A stretch of 16,490 bases of DNA from Spirochaetales bacterium. Lineage in GTDB: Bacteria > Spirochaetota > Spirochaetia > DTKZ01. The number at the start of each line of letters is the position of its first letter. Positions within the stretch are counted from its first letter, which is position 1. The notes under the pieces are model-generated. The model saw only the letters and a program-made list of their open reading frames with translations, ran no database searches and was not told the DNA's origin. The stretch lies in contig JAISQU010000080.1 in NCBI GenBank assembly GCA_031274005.1, positions 1 to 16,490 on the forward strand, written 5' to 3'. Below, piece after piece: positions 1-6,873 of the stretch. Made by a program: the position numbers and the translations under genes.

Positions 1-60
1 GGGCTTTTCGGGGGTTCCGCCGCTGGCGCGGCCGCTTCGCGCCCCTTCAATCCCTTGCGC
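1..60 (-). repeat. Intergenic repeat R2, copy 1 (minus orientation)
   Basis: Read on the minus strand this begins GCGCAAGGGATTGAAG, passes through a hairpin (CGCGCC and GGCGCG pairing, + strand 25-30 with 38-43) and ends in CGAAAAGCCC. The same start, a different hairpin and the same GCGAAAAGCC end occur on the + strand at 16338-16396. Flanks are conserved while the hairpin sequence differs. Two copies in 16 kb suggest a dispersed intergenic repeat family. The element runs to the window edge, so its left limit is unknown. Confidence 0.55.
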
Positions 61-71
61 CCCGCGGGCTT

Positions 72-96
72 TTGCGCTTTGCGCAACTCAATTTTT
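72..96 (+). terminator. Possible weak rho-independent terminator
   Basis: A perfect 6-bp stem (TTGCGC, loop TTT, GCGCAA; 72-86) is followed four bases later by a run of six T (91-96). It would end transcripts entering from the left on the + strand. The short stem and the gap before the T-run make this a weak call. Confidence 0.3.
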
Positions 97-161
97 TATA
101 GTGGGGGTAAGTGCTGTTGCCCTGGGGCGTATGCGGCAAAAAACAGAATTGTCCTGAACCT

Positions 162-935
162 TCAGGGTGTGACCTGAAAAAAATCCAAGGAATTGCGGAA
201 CAGTACCTCGCAGACGGTTTCCGGGTCTTCCTCGCGGAGTTCGGCGATGAAGAGCGCGGTTTCGCTAAGATAGGCGGGTTTGTTGCGCTTGCCGCGATGG
301 CTGGAGGGCACCATGAAGGGGCTTTCTGTTTCGATGAGCATCCTGTCAAGAGGCATATTTTTCGCGGTTTCGTGGAGGTTGCGGGCGTTGCGGTAGGTGA
401 CGTTACCGGCGAAGGATATGTAGAGGTTAAGATTCAGGGCTTCTTTGGCGTAGTTCCAGTTTTCGGAGTAGCAGTGCAGGACCCCGCCGCGGGAGGGGAG
501 TTTTTCTTTGAGGATTTCCAGTACATCCCGGCCCGCGTCGCGGTTGTGGATGATGACGGGAAGGCCGAGCCGTCCGGCGATTTCAAGTTGACGGATAAAA
601 AGCTCAATCTGGCTGTCTTTATTGCCGAATTTTCTATAGTAGTCCAAACCAATTTCACCGATGGCGATTATTCTGGGGAATGCGACGCCTTCTTCGATTT
701 TTTCTTCCCATCCCCGGGAGAGATTGGCTACTTCGGAAGGAGAGACACCAACGGCGTGATATACATGGGCGGCGGTTTTCAGGTTTTCGTAAACCTGGAA
801 GAAATCCTGCAAATTATTGCAGATACTGACAATGCAGTCTACGGATTCTTTCCGGGCTTCCTGAACAATGATGAGCTGTTCTATCGGATCCTCTGTTATG
901 AGTCCGATATGCGCGTGAGTATCAAACAAATGCAT
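162..935 (-). CDS. TatD family metal-dependent hydrolase (deoxyribonuclease-like)
   Basis: The 257-residue product has the usual TatD length and TIM-barrel motif order: the N-terminal metal-binding THAH (H7, H9), GEIGLDYY (E94), IIHNRDA (H130), LHCYSE (H154) and a C-terminal HRGKRNKP block. TatD proteins are two-metal phosphoesterases, generally Mg-dependent 3'-5' exonucleases acting in the cytoplasm. Two departures stand out. The near-invariant Asp of the ETD-S/A-P motif is Glu here (E204, codon GAA), and the usual HPH after strand 2 reads SPS (65-67). The fold assignment is secure, but catalytic competence is not. The ATG has a GGAAG ribosome site a few bases upstream. The gene diverges from the M23 peptidase gene. 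The symbol is left blank because TatD, YcfH and YjjV paralogues cannot be separated by eye. Confidence 0.93.
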   Translation of the reverse strand: MHLFDTHAHIGLITEDPIEQLIIVQEARKESVDCIVSICNNLQDFFQVYENLKTAAHVYHAVGVSPSEVANLSRGWEEKIEEGVAFPRIIAIGEIGLDYYRKFGNKDSQIELFIRQLEIAGRLGLPVIIHNRDAGRDVLEILKEKLPSRGGVLHCYSENWNYAKEALNLNLYISFAGNVTYRNARNLHETAKNMPLDRMLIETESPFMVPSSHRGKRNKPAYLSETALFIAELREEDPETVCEVLFRNSLDFFQVTP

Positions 936-986
936 ACGACTTCCAATATTAGAAAGAATTTTACTGATTCAAGCTGTTTGCATTAC

Positions 987-1016
987 AAGATACCACGGAG
1001 AAGGGCGGGACGTCAA
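987..1016 (-). promoter_or_regulatory. Candidate promoter for the TatD gene
   Basis: On the minus strand TTGACG (1016-1011) is followed after 18 bp by TATCTT (992-987). This predicts a start near 980 and a leader of about 45 nt. The -35 lies only 7 bp from the -35 of the divergent M23 promoter, so the two would be back to back. The spacing is long and the -10 imperfect. Confidence 0.4.
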
Positions 1017-1023
1017 CAGATAA

Positions 1024-1052
1024 TTGACAAAGTTTTGAGAGTGTGATAGTAT
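1024..1052 (+). promoter_or_regulatory. Promoter for the M23-bactofilin-yaaR-ricT run
   Basis: A consensus TTGACA (1024-1029) lies 17 bp before TAGTAT (1047-1052), giving a predicted start near 1059 and a leader of about 90 nt. It is the only good sigma-70-like site seen before the four same-strand genes that follow. Confidence 0.6.
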
Positions 1053-1148
1053 TCAAAATATATCAGACTTGTTCGGAAATCCGGTTGGGGTTTCTCGGGG
1101 GTCTCTTGTTTTTATTTAGACAGATAAACGTGTATAAAGAGGGCTGTT

Positions 1149-2180
1149 TTGCCGGCGTACAGGTATAAAAGATTTGAAGAAAGGCTTTTCCAGAGGCTTG
1201 TATCCGTTTTTGTGCGGATTGGCATGATTATTGTCCGCGCCCTGCGGGCGGCGGCCGCTCTGGGGCGGCAGCGGTTTACGGTTATGTTTATTCCTCACTC
1301 GGAGCGCCGGATTTTCAATTTTCATATTAATGTTTTCTCACTGGTTTTTGCCCTGGGTTTAACGGCGGTTATGGTCGTGGGGTTCTTTGCCCTTTCCACT
1401 CATTTTACCGGAACAAAGCGGCTTTTGGAAACTCAGTCCCGAAACTGGGAAGCGGCCCAAACCAACATAGAGACCATACGGGAGGAGGTCGCGGAGCTGC
1501 AAAAGGCCGCGCGGACTTTTCAGGGAACGCTAAATTCGACCCTGGGGGTTGTGGGAATCAATGTTCCGGATAAGCCCCTTACCGTGGGCGCGCAAGGGGA
1601 TTTGTCCTCCTTTCTGGGTTTGTCGGAGGCCCAGGCCGGACAAATCAGGGAACTGCACGATGTTCAGAATATCAAGGCTTTTCTGAATAACTCGGTTGAG
1701 CCCCTGAACGAACTCAAAAAGGTTTTGTCGGCCCAGAAGGATCTTCTTGTGGATATTCCCACCCTGTGGCCTGTCAGGGGCGTTCGGGGCAGGGTGACAA
1801 GCCTTTTTGGTCCGACCCTGCATCCTTTTTCAAACCAGTGGTATATCCATAAGGGGATTGATATCGCTTTTGGGTACAATGTTCCCATTGTCGCCACCGC
1901 GCGGGGAAAAGTCGTTACAATCGACTACGAACCCATGGGCTTCGGTAACTATATCGTTATCCGGCACAAGTACGGTTTTTATACGAAATACGCTCATTTG
2001 CAGAAGATCATGGTTACCCGCGGGCAGGAAGTCCAGCAGGGCGAGGTTATAGGCACGATGGGCAATACGGGCCTTTCAACAGGGCCTCATGTGCATTACG
2101 AAGTTCGTATCGGCTCTGAGGTTGTGGACCCCTCAAAATATCTGAATATTTCCACCGCCGGCGCGGATGTTTGGGAGTGA
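1149..2180 (+). CDS. Membrane-anchored M23 (LytM/NlpD-type) peptidase
   Basis: The 343-residue protein has a basic cytoplasmic N-terminus, one membrane span at about 62-83, a charged linker with coiled-coil character (about 90-125) and a C-terminal peptidase M23 domain (about 207-333). The zinc ligands and catalytic residues are all present: H234 and D238 in HKGID, H283 in YAHL, and H314/H316 in GPHVHYE. It is expected to cut peptidoglycan cross-links in the periplasm and be held in the inner membrane. The start is TTG, chosen because AAGAGGG lies 5 bases upstream. The next gene encodes a bactofilin. That pairing is known to shape the wall in other bacteria (Helicobacter CcmA with Csd1/Csd2, for example), so a cell-shape role is a reasonable inference. 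Confidence 0.93.
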   Translation: MPAYRYKRFEERLFQRLVSVFVRIGMIIVRALRAAAALGRQRFTVMFIPHSERRIFNFHINVFSLVFALGLTAVMVVGFFALSTHFTGTKRLLETQSRNWEAAQTNIETIREEVAELQKAARTFQGTLNSTLGVVGINVPDKPLTVGAQGDLSSFLGLSEAQAGQIRELHDVQNIKAFLNNSVEPLNELKKVLSAQKDLLVDIPTLWPVRGVRGRVTSLFGPTLHPFSNQWYIHKGIDIAFGYNVPIVATARGKVVTIDYEPMGFGNYIVIRHKYGFYTKYAHLQKIMVTRGQEVQQGEVIGTMGNTGLSTGPHVHYEVRIGSEVVDPSKYLNISTAGADVWE

Positions 2181-2189
2181 CGGTTTTCC

Positions 2190-2639
2190 ATGGCTGAGGC
2201 GCGCGGCGAGGCTTTTGTCAACTCTTTTATCGGAGAGGGAAGTTTCTTTCACGGTGACATTTCGATCAGCGGCCTTTTGCGTATCGACGGGGATTTCTCC
2301 GGTTCGGTAAAAACCCAGGGAAAAGTTTTTGTGGGCAGATCGGGCAGGGCCGACTGCTCCATCAGCGCCGCGTCGGTTGTGGTGGGGGGTATTGTGCGGG
2401 GCGCCATTACGGCCAGCGAAAAGGTTGTTATTCTTTCTTCCGCGGTTATCATTGGATCAATTACAAGCCCCCGGCTTATTGCCGAGGAGGGCGTTATTCT
2501 TGACGGGACTGTCCATATCGCGGGCGGGGGCGCTTCCGTTCATCCTCCCGGCTCCGGCGCTGAGCGGCGGGGGTGGTTCGGCGCCAGGTTGTTTTCGCAT
2601 CCCGCGGAGGAAGATTCCCGGCAGAATGCGCCGGTATAA
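2190..2639 (+). CDS. Bactofilin (DUF583/PF04519)
   Basis: This 149-residue protein has a central domain of short repeated beta-strands (about 18-120), rich in Gly, Val and Ile, with the spaced pattern seen in GDISISGLLRIDGDFSG and KVFVGRSGRADCSI. That is the right-handed beta-helix of bactofilins, which polymerise without nucleotide into membrane-associated filaments. The disordered C-terminal tail (about 115-149) is Gly/Pro/Arg-rich, as is common in the family. The gene starts 9 bp after the M23 peptidase gene, with GGGAG overlapping that gene's end as a likely ribosome site. It probably acts as the scaffold that localises the upstream peptidase (inference from the known functional pairing). 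Confidence 0.92.
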   Translation: MAEARGEAFVNSFIGEGSFFHGDISISGLLRIDGDFSGSVKTQGKVFVGRSGRADCSISAASVVVGGIVRGAITASEKVVILSSAVIIGSITSPRLIAEEGVILDGTVHIAGGGASVHPPGSGAERRGWFGARLFSHPAEEDSRQNAPV

Positions 2640-2648
2640 GGCCGGCGT

Positions 2649-3140
2649 ATGGAACGGATAGATTTTCACGGCAGTTTCTTCCCTGTTCCGGCAAAACCTT
2701 CTGAAAATAAAAAAACCCCGCAGAAAAAATCATCGGCGGCCAGGAGTTTTCCCGGCCTGTTGCAGCTCCGGGCGGAAGAGCAAGAGCCGGAGATCTCCGC
2801 GCAGGAAGCAGGGCGGAGCGGCGAGGCGGCTTTGAGCGAGGCCCTGGACGCGGTTCATATTTCCGGGGATAAACTCAAGAAGAGTCCGACACTGCAAACT
2901 GTGGATGACTACAAGAAGGCGGTGAGGCGTTTTCTGAAAATTGTTGTGGCCGCGTGCTACGATGTAGAGAAGACTCTCACGCGAAGGGCGCATGACAATA
3001 GGGAGAACGTGCAGATACGGATTATCGACGAGAAGCTGGAAAGGCTCGCGGCGCGGATCATGCACAGCCAGAGGGAAGAGACTGAAATTCTGCGGCGGGT
3101 AGACGAAATATACGGGCTTCTGGTAGATTTGCGTCAATAG
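2649..3140 (+). CDS. YaaR-like protein (DUF327)
   Basis: The product is 163 residues. The first 65 or so are low-complexity (Lys/Pro/Ser, then Glu/Ala). The rest is strongly helical and contains the YaaR-type block around YKKAVRRFLKIVV, YDVEKTL and the C-terminal helix ending EIYGLLVDL. Function in this family is not established, but Bacillus yaaR lies next to holB and yaaT in a conserved cluster. Here the RicT/YaaT-like gene follows directly, which supports the assignment independently of sequence. The gene follows the bactofilin gene by 9 bp and is probably co-transcribed with it. No membrane segment or signal peptide is seen. Confidence 0.78.
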   Translation: MERIDFHGSFFPVPAKPSENKKTPQKKSSAARSFPGLLQLRAEEQEPEISAQEAGRSGEAALSEALDAVHISGDKLKKSPTLQTVDDYKKAVRRFLKIVVAACYDVEKTLTRRAHDNRENVQIRIIDEKLERLAARIMHSQREETEILRRVDEIYGLLVDLRQ

Positions 3141-3205
3141 AGTTGTCCGGAAATTTTCCTTTCTGAACAATTTCCTCATGAAGTACGAGGTGTAAGGAGC
3201 CTGCT

Positions 3206-4126
3206 TTGGCAATGGATGAATTTATCGAGGAACAGGGCGCCGACGATCCGGCTACCCGGACTATCAAGCTGGAAAAGGCGTTCATGGTGGCGAAAATCCT
3301 GCATTCTTCGGAAACTGAGCTGTGCTCTCCGAAAGAGAGCATGCAGCTGCAGGCGGGCGATTATGTGATTTTGGCTACCCGCTACGGGAAGGACATCGGC
3401 CGGATTCTGGGGCCTGTTCACGAGTTTAATATGCGTCTTGACGAGGGCGCCGGCCAGCCGTCTTTGCACGAAGTTGTCCGCATGGCGACAGAAGAAGATT
3501 TGCGCAGATACGAGGAGTCCCGTGCAAAAGAAGAAGAGGCTTTTACCCTGTGCAAGCAAAAAATACTCCAGCACAATCTTGATATGAAGCTGGTGTCCGC
3601 CCACTATATTTTTGACGAGGCGAAAATTCTTTTTTTCTTTACCGCCGACGCCCGCGTGGATTTTCGTGAACTGGTCAAAGATCTGGTAACGGTTTTCAAG
3701 ATGCGTATAGAACTGCGCCAGATTGGCGTGCGGGACGAGTCGCGCGTTATGGGCGGCATCGGCGTCTGCGGCAGGCACTACTGCTGTCACGGCATTACGG
3801 ACAAACTGAAGCCGGTTTCCATCAAGATGGCGAAGGTGCAGAACCTGTCCCTCAATTCAATGAAAATATCCGGCCCCTGCGGCAGGCTTCTGTGCTGTCT
3901 GTCCTACGAGTTTGAGACCTACAGCGAGGAGAAAAAGAAGCTGCCGGGCGAGGGCTGCAAAATTGCCTACGATGATTCGGTTTTCAAGATTACCGAGATC
4001 AATATTCTGTCACGGACTGTGAAACTGCTTTCCGACGACGGCCGGCTTCTGGAGATTCCCACAAGCCGCATTTATTATGATCAGAAAACGGGAAGGTGGC
4101 AAATAAAGGACATTGCCGGGCCATAG
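3206..4126 (+). CDS. PSP1 C-terminal domain protein, RicT/YaaT-like
   Basis: The 306-residue protein carries a PSP1 domain with the diagnostic cysteine clusters: C188 with C193/C194, and C225 with C230/C231, each a C-x4-CC pattern. In Bacillus, RicT (YaaT) joins RicA and RicF in a complex that carries iron-sulfur clusters, stimulates RNase Y cleavage and affects the phosphorelay. No RicA or RicF gene is visible here, so the partner set is unknown. An acidic helical segment (about 95-115) lies before the core. The annotated start is TTG, six bases after AAGGAG (3194-3199); an ATG two codons later is the alternative but would be 12 bases from that site. The preceding gap of 65 bp may permit a separate promoter, though I see none convincing. 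Confidence 0.9.
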   Translation: MAMDEFIEEQGADDPATRTIKLEKAFMVAKILHSSETELCSPKESMQLQAGDYVILATRYGKDIGRILGPVHEFNMRLDEGAGQPSLHEVVRMATEEDLRRYEESRAKEEEAFTLCKQKILQHNLDMKLVSAHYIFDEAKILFFFTADARVDFRELVKDLVTVFKMRIELRQIGVRDESRVMGGIGVCGRHYCCHGITDKLKPVSIKMAKVQNLSLNSMKISGPCGRLLCCLSYEFETYSEEKKKLPGEGCKIAYDDSVFKITEINILSRTVKLLSDDGRLLEIPTSRIYYDQKTGRWQIKDIAGP

Positions 4127-4140
4127 TACGCAGTTACGGC

Positions 4141-4206
4141 GCCGCGTCAAAGATACGCAGCCCTTCGCAGTCCGCCCGGTGTTCGCAGGGGCTTTGACCC
4201 CGCGGC
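4141..4206. other. Long imperfect stem-loop between ricT-like gene and next operon
   Basis: GCCGCGTCAAAG (4141-4152) can pair with CTTTGA (4192-4197) and CGCGGC (4201-4206), leaving a three-base CCC bulge. CCCT and AGGG can close an inner stem. A following stretch of five A and scattered T (4209-4220) is not a proper U-tract. It may act as a transcription barrier between the two operons, but no function can be assigned from sequence. Confidence 0.35.
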
Positions 4207-4229
4207 TGAAAAATTGTTGTCCTGGCGGC

Positions 4230-4258
4230 TTGACCACGGCCGCATTTGCCCGTAGAAT
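4230..4258 (+). promoter_or_regulatory. Promoter giving a leaderless transcript
   Basis: TTGACC (4230-4235), 17 bp, TAGAAT (4253-4258). Counting six bases beyond the -10 puts the start exactly on the A of the ATG at 4265. No ribosome site precedes that ATG, which agrees with leaderless translation. Confidence 0.6.
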
Positions 4259-4264
4259 TCAACT

Positions 4265-4666
4265 ATGGGCCGTTTGCAGACACTGATTTTTTACTCGGGC
4301 GCCGTTTGGGAGACAGGCCGGTTTTTCTTTCTTTTTCAGATTGTTTCCGCCGCGGTAAATCCCCAGGCGAATCCTCTTGTGAGCCTTCTGATACTGTGGA
4401 TAAGTTCCGGACAATTATGTACGGCGCTGCTGTTTTTTCTGGGCGGGTATATGCCGGAAAGATTTTTCTGCCTGCGCAAGATTACGGCGGTATTTACCTT
4501 TATGGGCATTCTGCCGCCCATCGCGGCGCTTTTGGGTCAGGGGCTTTTTGTCCGCGTTTTGCCGCAGGCCATGCGGATTTCGCCGGGTTTTGTTATTCCG
4601 GCGTTCATTATCAGCATTGACGCGCTTTTCCTTGTGTTCCTGCTGTCTCACAGGGAGGATACATAA
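4265..4666 (+). CDS. Small four-helix membrane protein of unknown function
   Basis: I do not recognise a family in this 133-residue protein. It is very hydrophobic, with likely membrane spans near 19-33, 37-61, 73-95 and 108-127 and almost no soluble part. An in-frame TAG at 4253 rules out extension past that point, and the only usable start is the ATG at 4265, which lies exactly at the predicted transcription start and lacks a Shine-Dalgarno sequence. Its TAA stop overlaps the ATG of the MinD-like ATPase gene (TAATG, sharing one base), so the two are probably translationally coupled. A role as membrane partner of that ATPase is plausible but rests on linkage alone. Confidence 0.75.
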   Translation: MGRLQTLIFYSGAVWETGRFFFLFQIVSAAVNPQANPLVSLLILWISSGQLCTALLFFLGGYMPERFFCLRKITAVFTFMGILPPIAALLGQGLFVRVLPQAMRISPGFVIPAFIISIDALFLVFLLSHREDT

Positions 4667-5796
4667 TGCATATAATTCCCATTGCCAGCGGAAAGGGGGG
4701 AGTCGGGAAATCCCTCATCGCGGCCAACCTGTCCATCGCTCTGGGGCAGGCGGGAAAAAAAGTTTGTCTGGCCGACCTCGACCTGGGGGGCAGCAACCTC
4801 CACATGATTCTGGGAACCCCGTCGCCGCGGCACGGCATCGGTACCTTCCTCAGTACGCCGAACAGCTCTTTCGAAGATATTATTACCGTGACGGACTATA
4901 AAAACCTGTCTTTTATTCCCGGCGACGCGGAAATCCCGGGAATCGCGAACCTGCCGTCCGGGCAGAAAAACAAAATCGTCCGCAAACTTCAGACCCTTGA
5001 GGCGGACTACCTCATCCTCGATCTGGGGGCGGGAACCAACTTCAATATTCTGGACTTTTTTCTGACCTCCAACAAGGGCATTATCATTACAACGCCGACG
5101 CCCACGGCAACGGTAAACGCGTATCTGTTCCTCAAGAACATCGCCTTCCGCCTGATAAGCCTGACGGCGAAAAAAGACAGCAAGGCTTCTGCTTTTCTGG
5201 ACAGGCTGAGAAAGGACGGGGCCGCCCTGCAGCGGGTCTATATCCCCAAACTTCTGGAACATATCAAAAGCGCGGACCCCGACACCTATACGCTGTACCT
5301 GCAAAGAGCCTCGCGCTTTCATCCCCGGCTTATCCTGAACATGCTTGAAAACCCCGACGACACGGACAAGGCGAACAAACTGCGCAGATCCTGCCAGCAG
5401 TATCTTGATGTGGATATGGAACACCTGGGCATCATCTACCGCGACGACATACAGGACACGGCCTTACGCTCGCGGCTGCCCATCATCCTCTACAAGCCCC
5501 AGTCCGTCCTTGCCCAGGCCATTTACAGGATCACCGATAAAATCATCCAGTCGGAGAATTCCGAAGACGAAGATATGGACGTACTGGTCGACCTGGACGA
5601 AAGCTACCAGACCGCGGAAAGCGAAGCCTCCGTGGATTTCGCGGCGAAACTCGACTATCTTGAAGACCTCCTGCAAACGGGCGCTTTGACCATGGGCGAT
5701 TTAATCGAGACGGTAAAAAACCAGCAGTTGGAAATCAATCACCTGAAAAAAGAAAACCAGTTCCTGAAAGCAAAATTGCTGAAATATTTGACGTAG
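4666..5796 (+). CDS. ParA/MinD/FlhG-like P-loop ATPase with C-terminal coiled coil
   Basis: The N-terminus has the deviant Walker A motif ASGKGGVGKS (signature K10, K15), then ADLDLGGSNLH (D37, D39) and the Walker B-like LILDLGAG (D119). Together these mark a SIMIBI-class MinD/FlhG-type ATPase. LDLGAG resembles FlhG/FleN more than ParA. At 376 residues it is longer than MinD (about 270). The extra part includes an acidic stretch (about 297-325) and a heptad-rich tail (about 345-374), instead of the usual short amphipathic membrane-targeting helix. It probably switches between monomer and ATP-bound dimer at the membrane or a protein pole; the cargo is unknown. The ribosome site GGGAGG is 7 bases upstream, and the gene overlaps the upstream membrane protein gene by one base. 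No flagellar gene is nearby, so FlhG is not assigned. Confidence 0.88.
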   Translation: MHIIPIASGKGGVGKSLIAANLSIALGQAGKKVCLADLDLGGSNLHMILGTPSPRHGIGTFLSTPNSSFEDIITVTDYKNLSFIPGDAEIPGIANLPSGQKNKIVRKLQTLEADYLILDLGAGTNFNILDFFLTSNKGIIITTPTPTATVNAYLFLKNIAFRLISLTAKKDSKASAFLDRLRKDGAALQRVYIPKLLEHIKSADPDTYTLYLQRASRFHPRLILNMLENPDDTDKANKLRRSCQQYLDVDMEHLGIIYRDDIQDTALRSRLPIILYKPQSVLAQAIYRITDKIIQSENSEDEDMDVLVDLDESYQTAESEASVDFAAKLDYLEDLLQTGALTMGDLIETVKNQQLEINHLKKENQFLKAKLLKYLT

Positions 5797-5813
5797 TTAT
5801 GTAAGGAGACGCA

Positions 5814-6821
5814 ATGCCTTTATTAGCCATTCCCTATCCGTCCTGGCTTAGCCCGGAGATCATCCCCGGGCTGCCCTTTCGCTGGTACGGCCTCATGTAT
5901 CTTGTCGCCTTCGGCATTGCGTACCTGCTTTTTAATTATCAGGTCAAAGAAAGAAAACTCGAGCTGTCCAAAGACTTAACGACAAGTCTTTTCTTTTGGG
6001 GGATAATCGGCCTTCTCCTGGGCGCGCGCATACTCTCGGCCCTGGTCTACAACTACGATGTTAACGAACCCAACAAATACCTTCTGAATCCCCTTCTTAT
6101 TTTCTGGCCCTTTGACGAAAACTTTCGCTTTGTGGGCCTTCAGGGTATGAGTTACCACGGCGGCCTCATCGGAGGAACTCTCGCGATATTCATCTATTGC
6201 CGCAGGAAGGGGCTGTGTTTTCTGGAGATGGCGGACATCGCCGTGACCAGCGTTCCCCTGGGCTACACCTTTGGCCGGCTGGGGAACTTTATCAACGGAG
6301 AACTCTACGGGCGGGTAACCGCGTCCGGCTGGGGGATAATCTTTCCCTACGCGGAAAAACTCTCCCTCCGCCTTGCCTGGGTACGCGAGACGGCTCTTCA
6401 GGCGGGCCTTCCCCTTCCCGCGGGTTCAGCGGGTTCAGACGGAATGATAAATCTGCCCCGCCATCCTTCGCAGCTCTACGAGGCTTTTTTTGAAGGCATT
6501 GTCCTGTGGCTGATTTTATGGTTTGTTCTGCGCGGCAAAGCCCGATTTAAAGGATTTATGACAGGCGCGTATATCATAGGCTACGGTCTTGTCCGTTTTT
6601 TTATCGAATACTTCCGGCAGCCGGATAAAACCCTGGGTTTTCCCATACAATTATATTCCGGCGACAACCCCATCCAGCTTCTTGTGAGCCCCTGGAATTT
6701 CACAACAGGTCAAATCTTCTGCCTGTTGATGATTCTCGCGGGCGCCGCCTTGTTGTATATTTTTTGGCGGCGGGACGGCAGGAAGCGTAAAATTAACAAA
6801 ACCGGAGCGGCCGCGCGCTGA
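5814..6821 (+). CDS. lgt: Prolipoprotein diacylglyceryl transferase
   Basis: Lgt transfers diacylglycerol from phosphatidylglycerol to the lipobox cysteine of prolipoproteins in the inner membrane, the first step of lipoprotein maturation. Signature features are all present in this 335-residue multi-span protein: WYGLMY near 25-30, SYHGGLIGG (H115), the family signature GRLGNFINGELYG (154-166, with R155, N161, E163) and HPSQLYE (217-223). It is slightly longer than the E. coli enzyme (291), partly from the insert at about 85-105 and the loop at about 180-215. AAGGAG lies 5 bases before the ATG. It follows the MinD-like gene by 17 bp and is probably in the same transcript. Spirochaetes are rich in lipoproteins, so this is expected to be an essential housekeeping gene. 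Confidence 0.96.
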   Translation: MPLLAIPYPSWLSPEIIPGLPFRWYGLMYLVAFGIAYLLFNYQVKERKLELSKDLTTSLFFWGIIGLLLGARILSALVYNYDVNEPNKYLLNPLLIFWPFDENFRFVGLQGMSYHGGLIGGTLAIFIYCRRKGLCFLEMADIAVTSVPLGYTFGRLGNFINGELYGRVTASGWGIIFPYAEKLSLRLAWVRETALQAGLPLPAGSAGSDGMINLPRHPSQLYEAFFEGIVLWLILWFVLRGKARFKGFMTGAYIIGYGLVRFFIEYFRQPDKTLGFPIQLYSGDNPIQLLVSPWNFTTGQIFCLLMILAGAALLYIFWRRDGRKRKINKTGAAAR

Positions 6822-6839
6822 ATCGCAGGCACGGGCCTT

Positions 6840-6871
6840 GCTTTCCGGCGGACTGTTTTATCCGGGAAAGC
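6840..6871. terminator. Hairpin between convergent genes
   Basis: GCTTTCC (6840-6846) pairs with GGAAAGC (6865-6871), and CGGA with TCCG inside, with a two-base bulge. It sits in the 52-bp gap between convergent lgt and the HDOD gene, where a shared terminator is expected. There is no clean U-tract on either side. Confidence 0.4.
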
Positions 6872-6873
6872 TC

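Noticed and set aside
153..166. CCTGAA-CC-TTCAGG hairpin as terminator of the TatD gene
   Set aside because: It overlaps the stop codon and the nearest T-run on the minus strand is about 10 bases away, so it does not fit a normal intrinsic terminator.
111..1046. 311-codon open frame on the + strand opposite the TatD gene
   Set aside because: It is the antisense of a gene with clear TatD motifs, and its product has no recognisable domain.
3176..3790. 204-codon minus-strand frame inside the RicT-like gene
   Set aside because: The + strand frame carries the PSP1 cysteine motifs and a ribosome site; the antisense product looks random.
4648..5424. 258-codon minus-strand frame inside the MinD-like gene
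   Set aside because: It is a shadow of a gene with intact Walker motifs; high GC keeps the antisense frame open.
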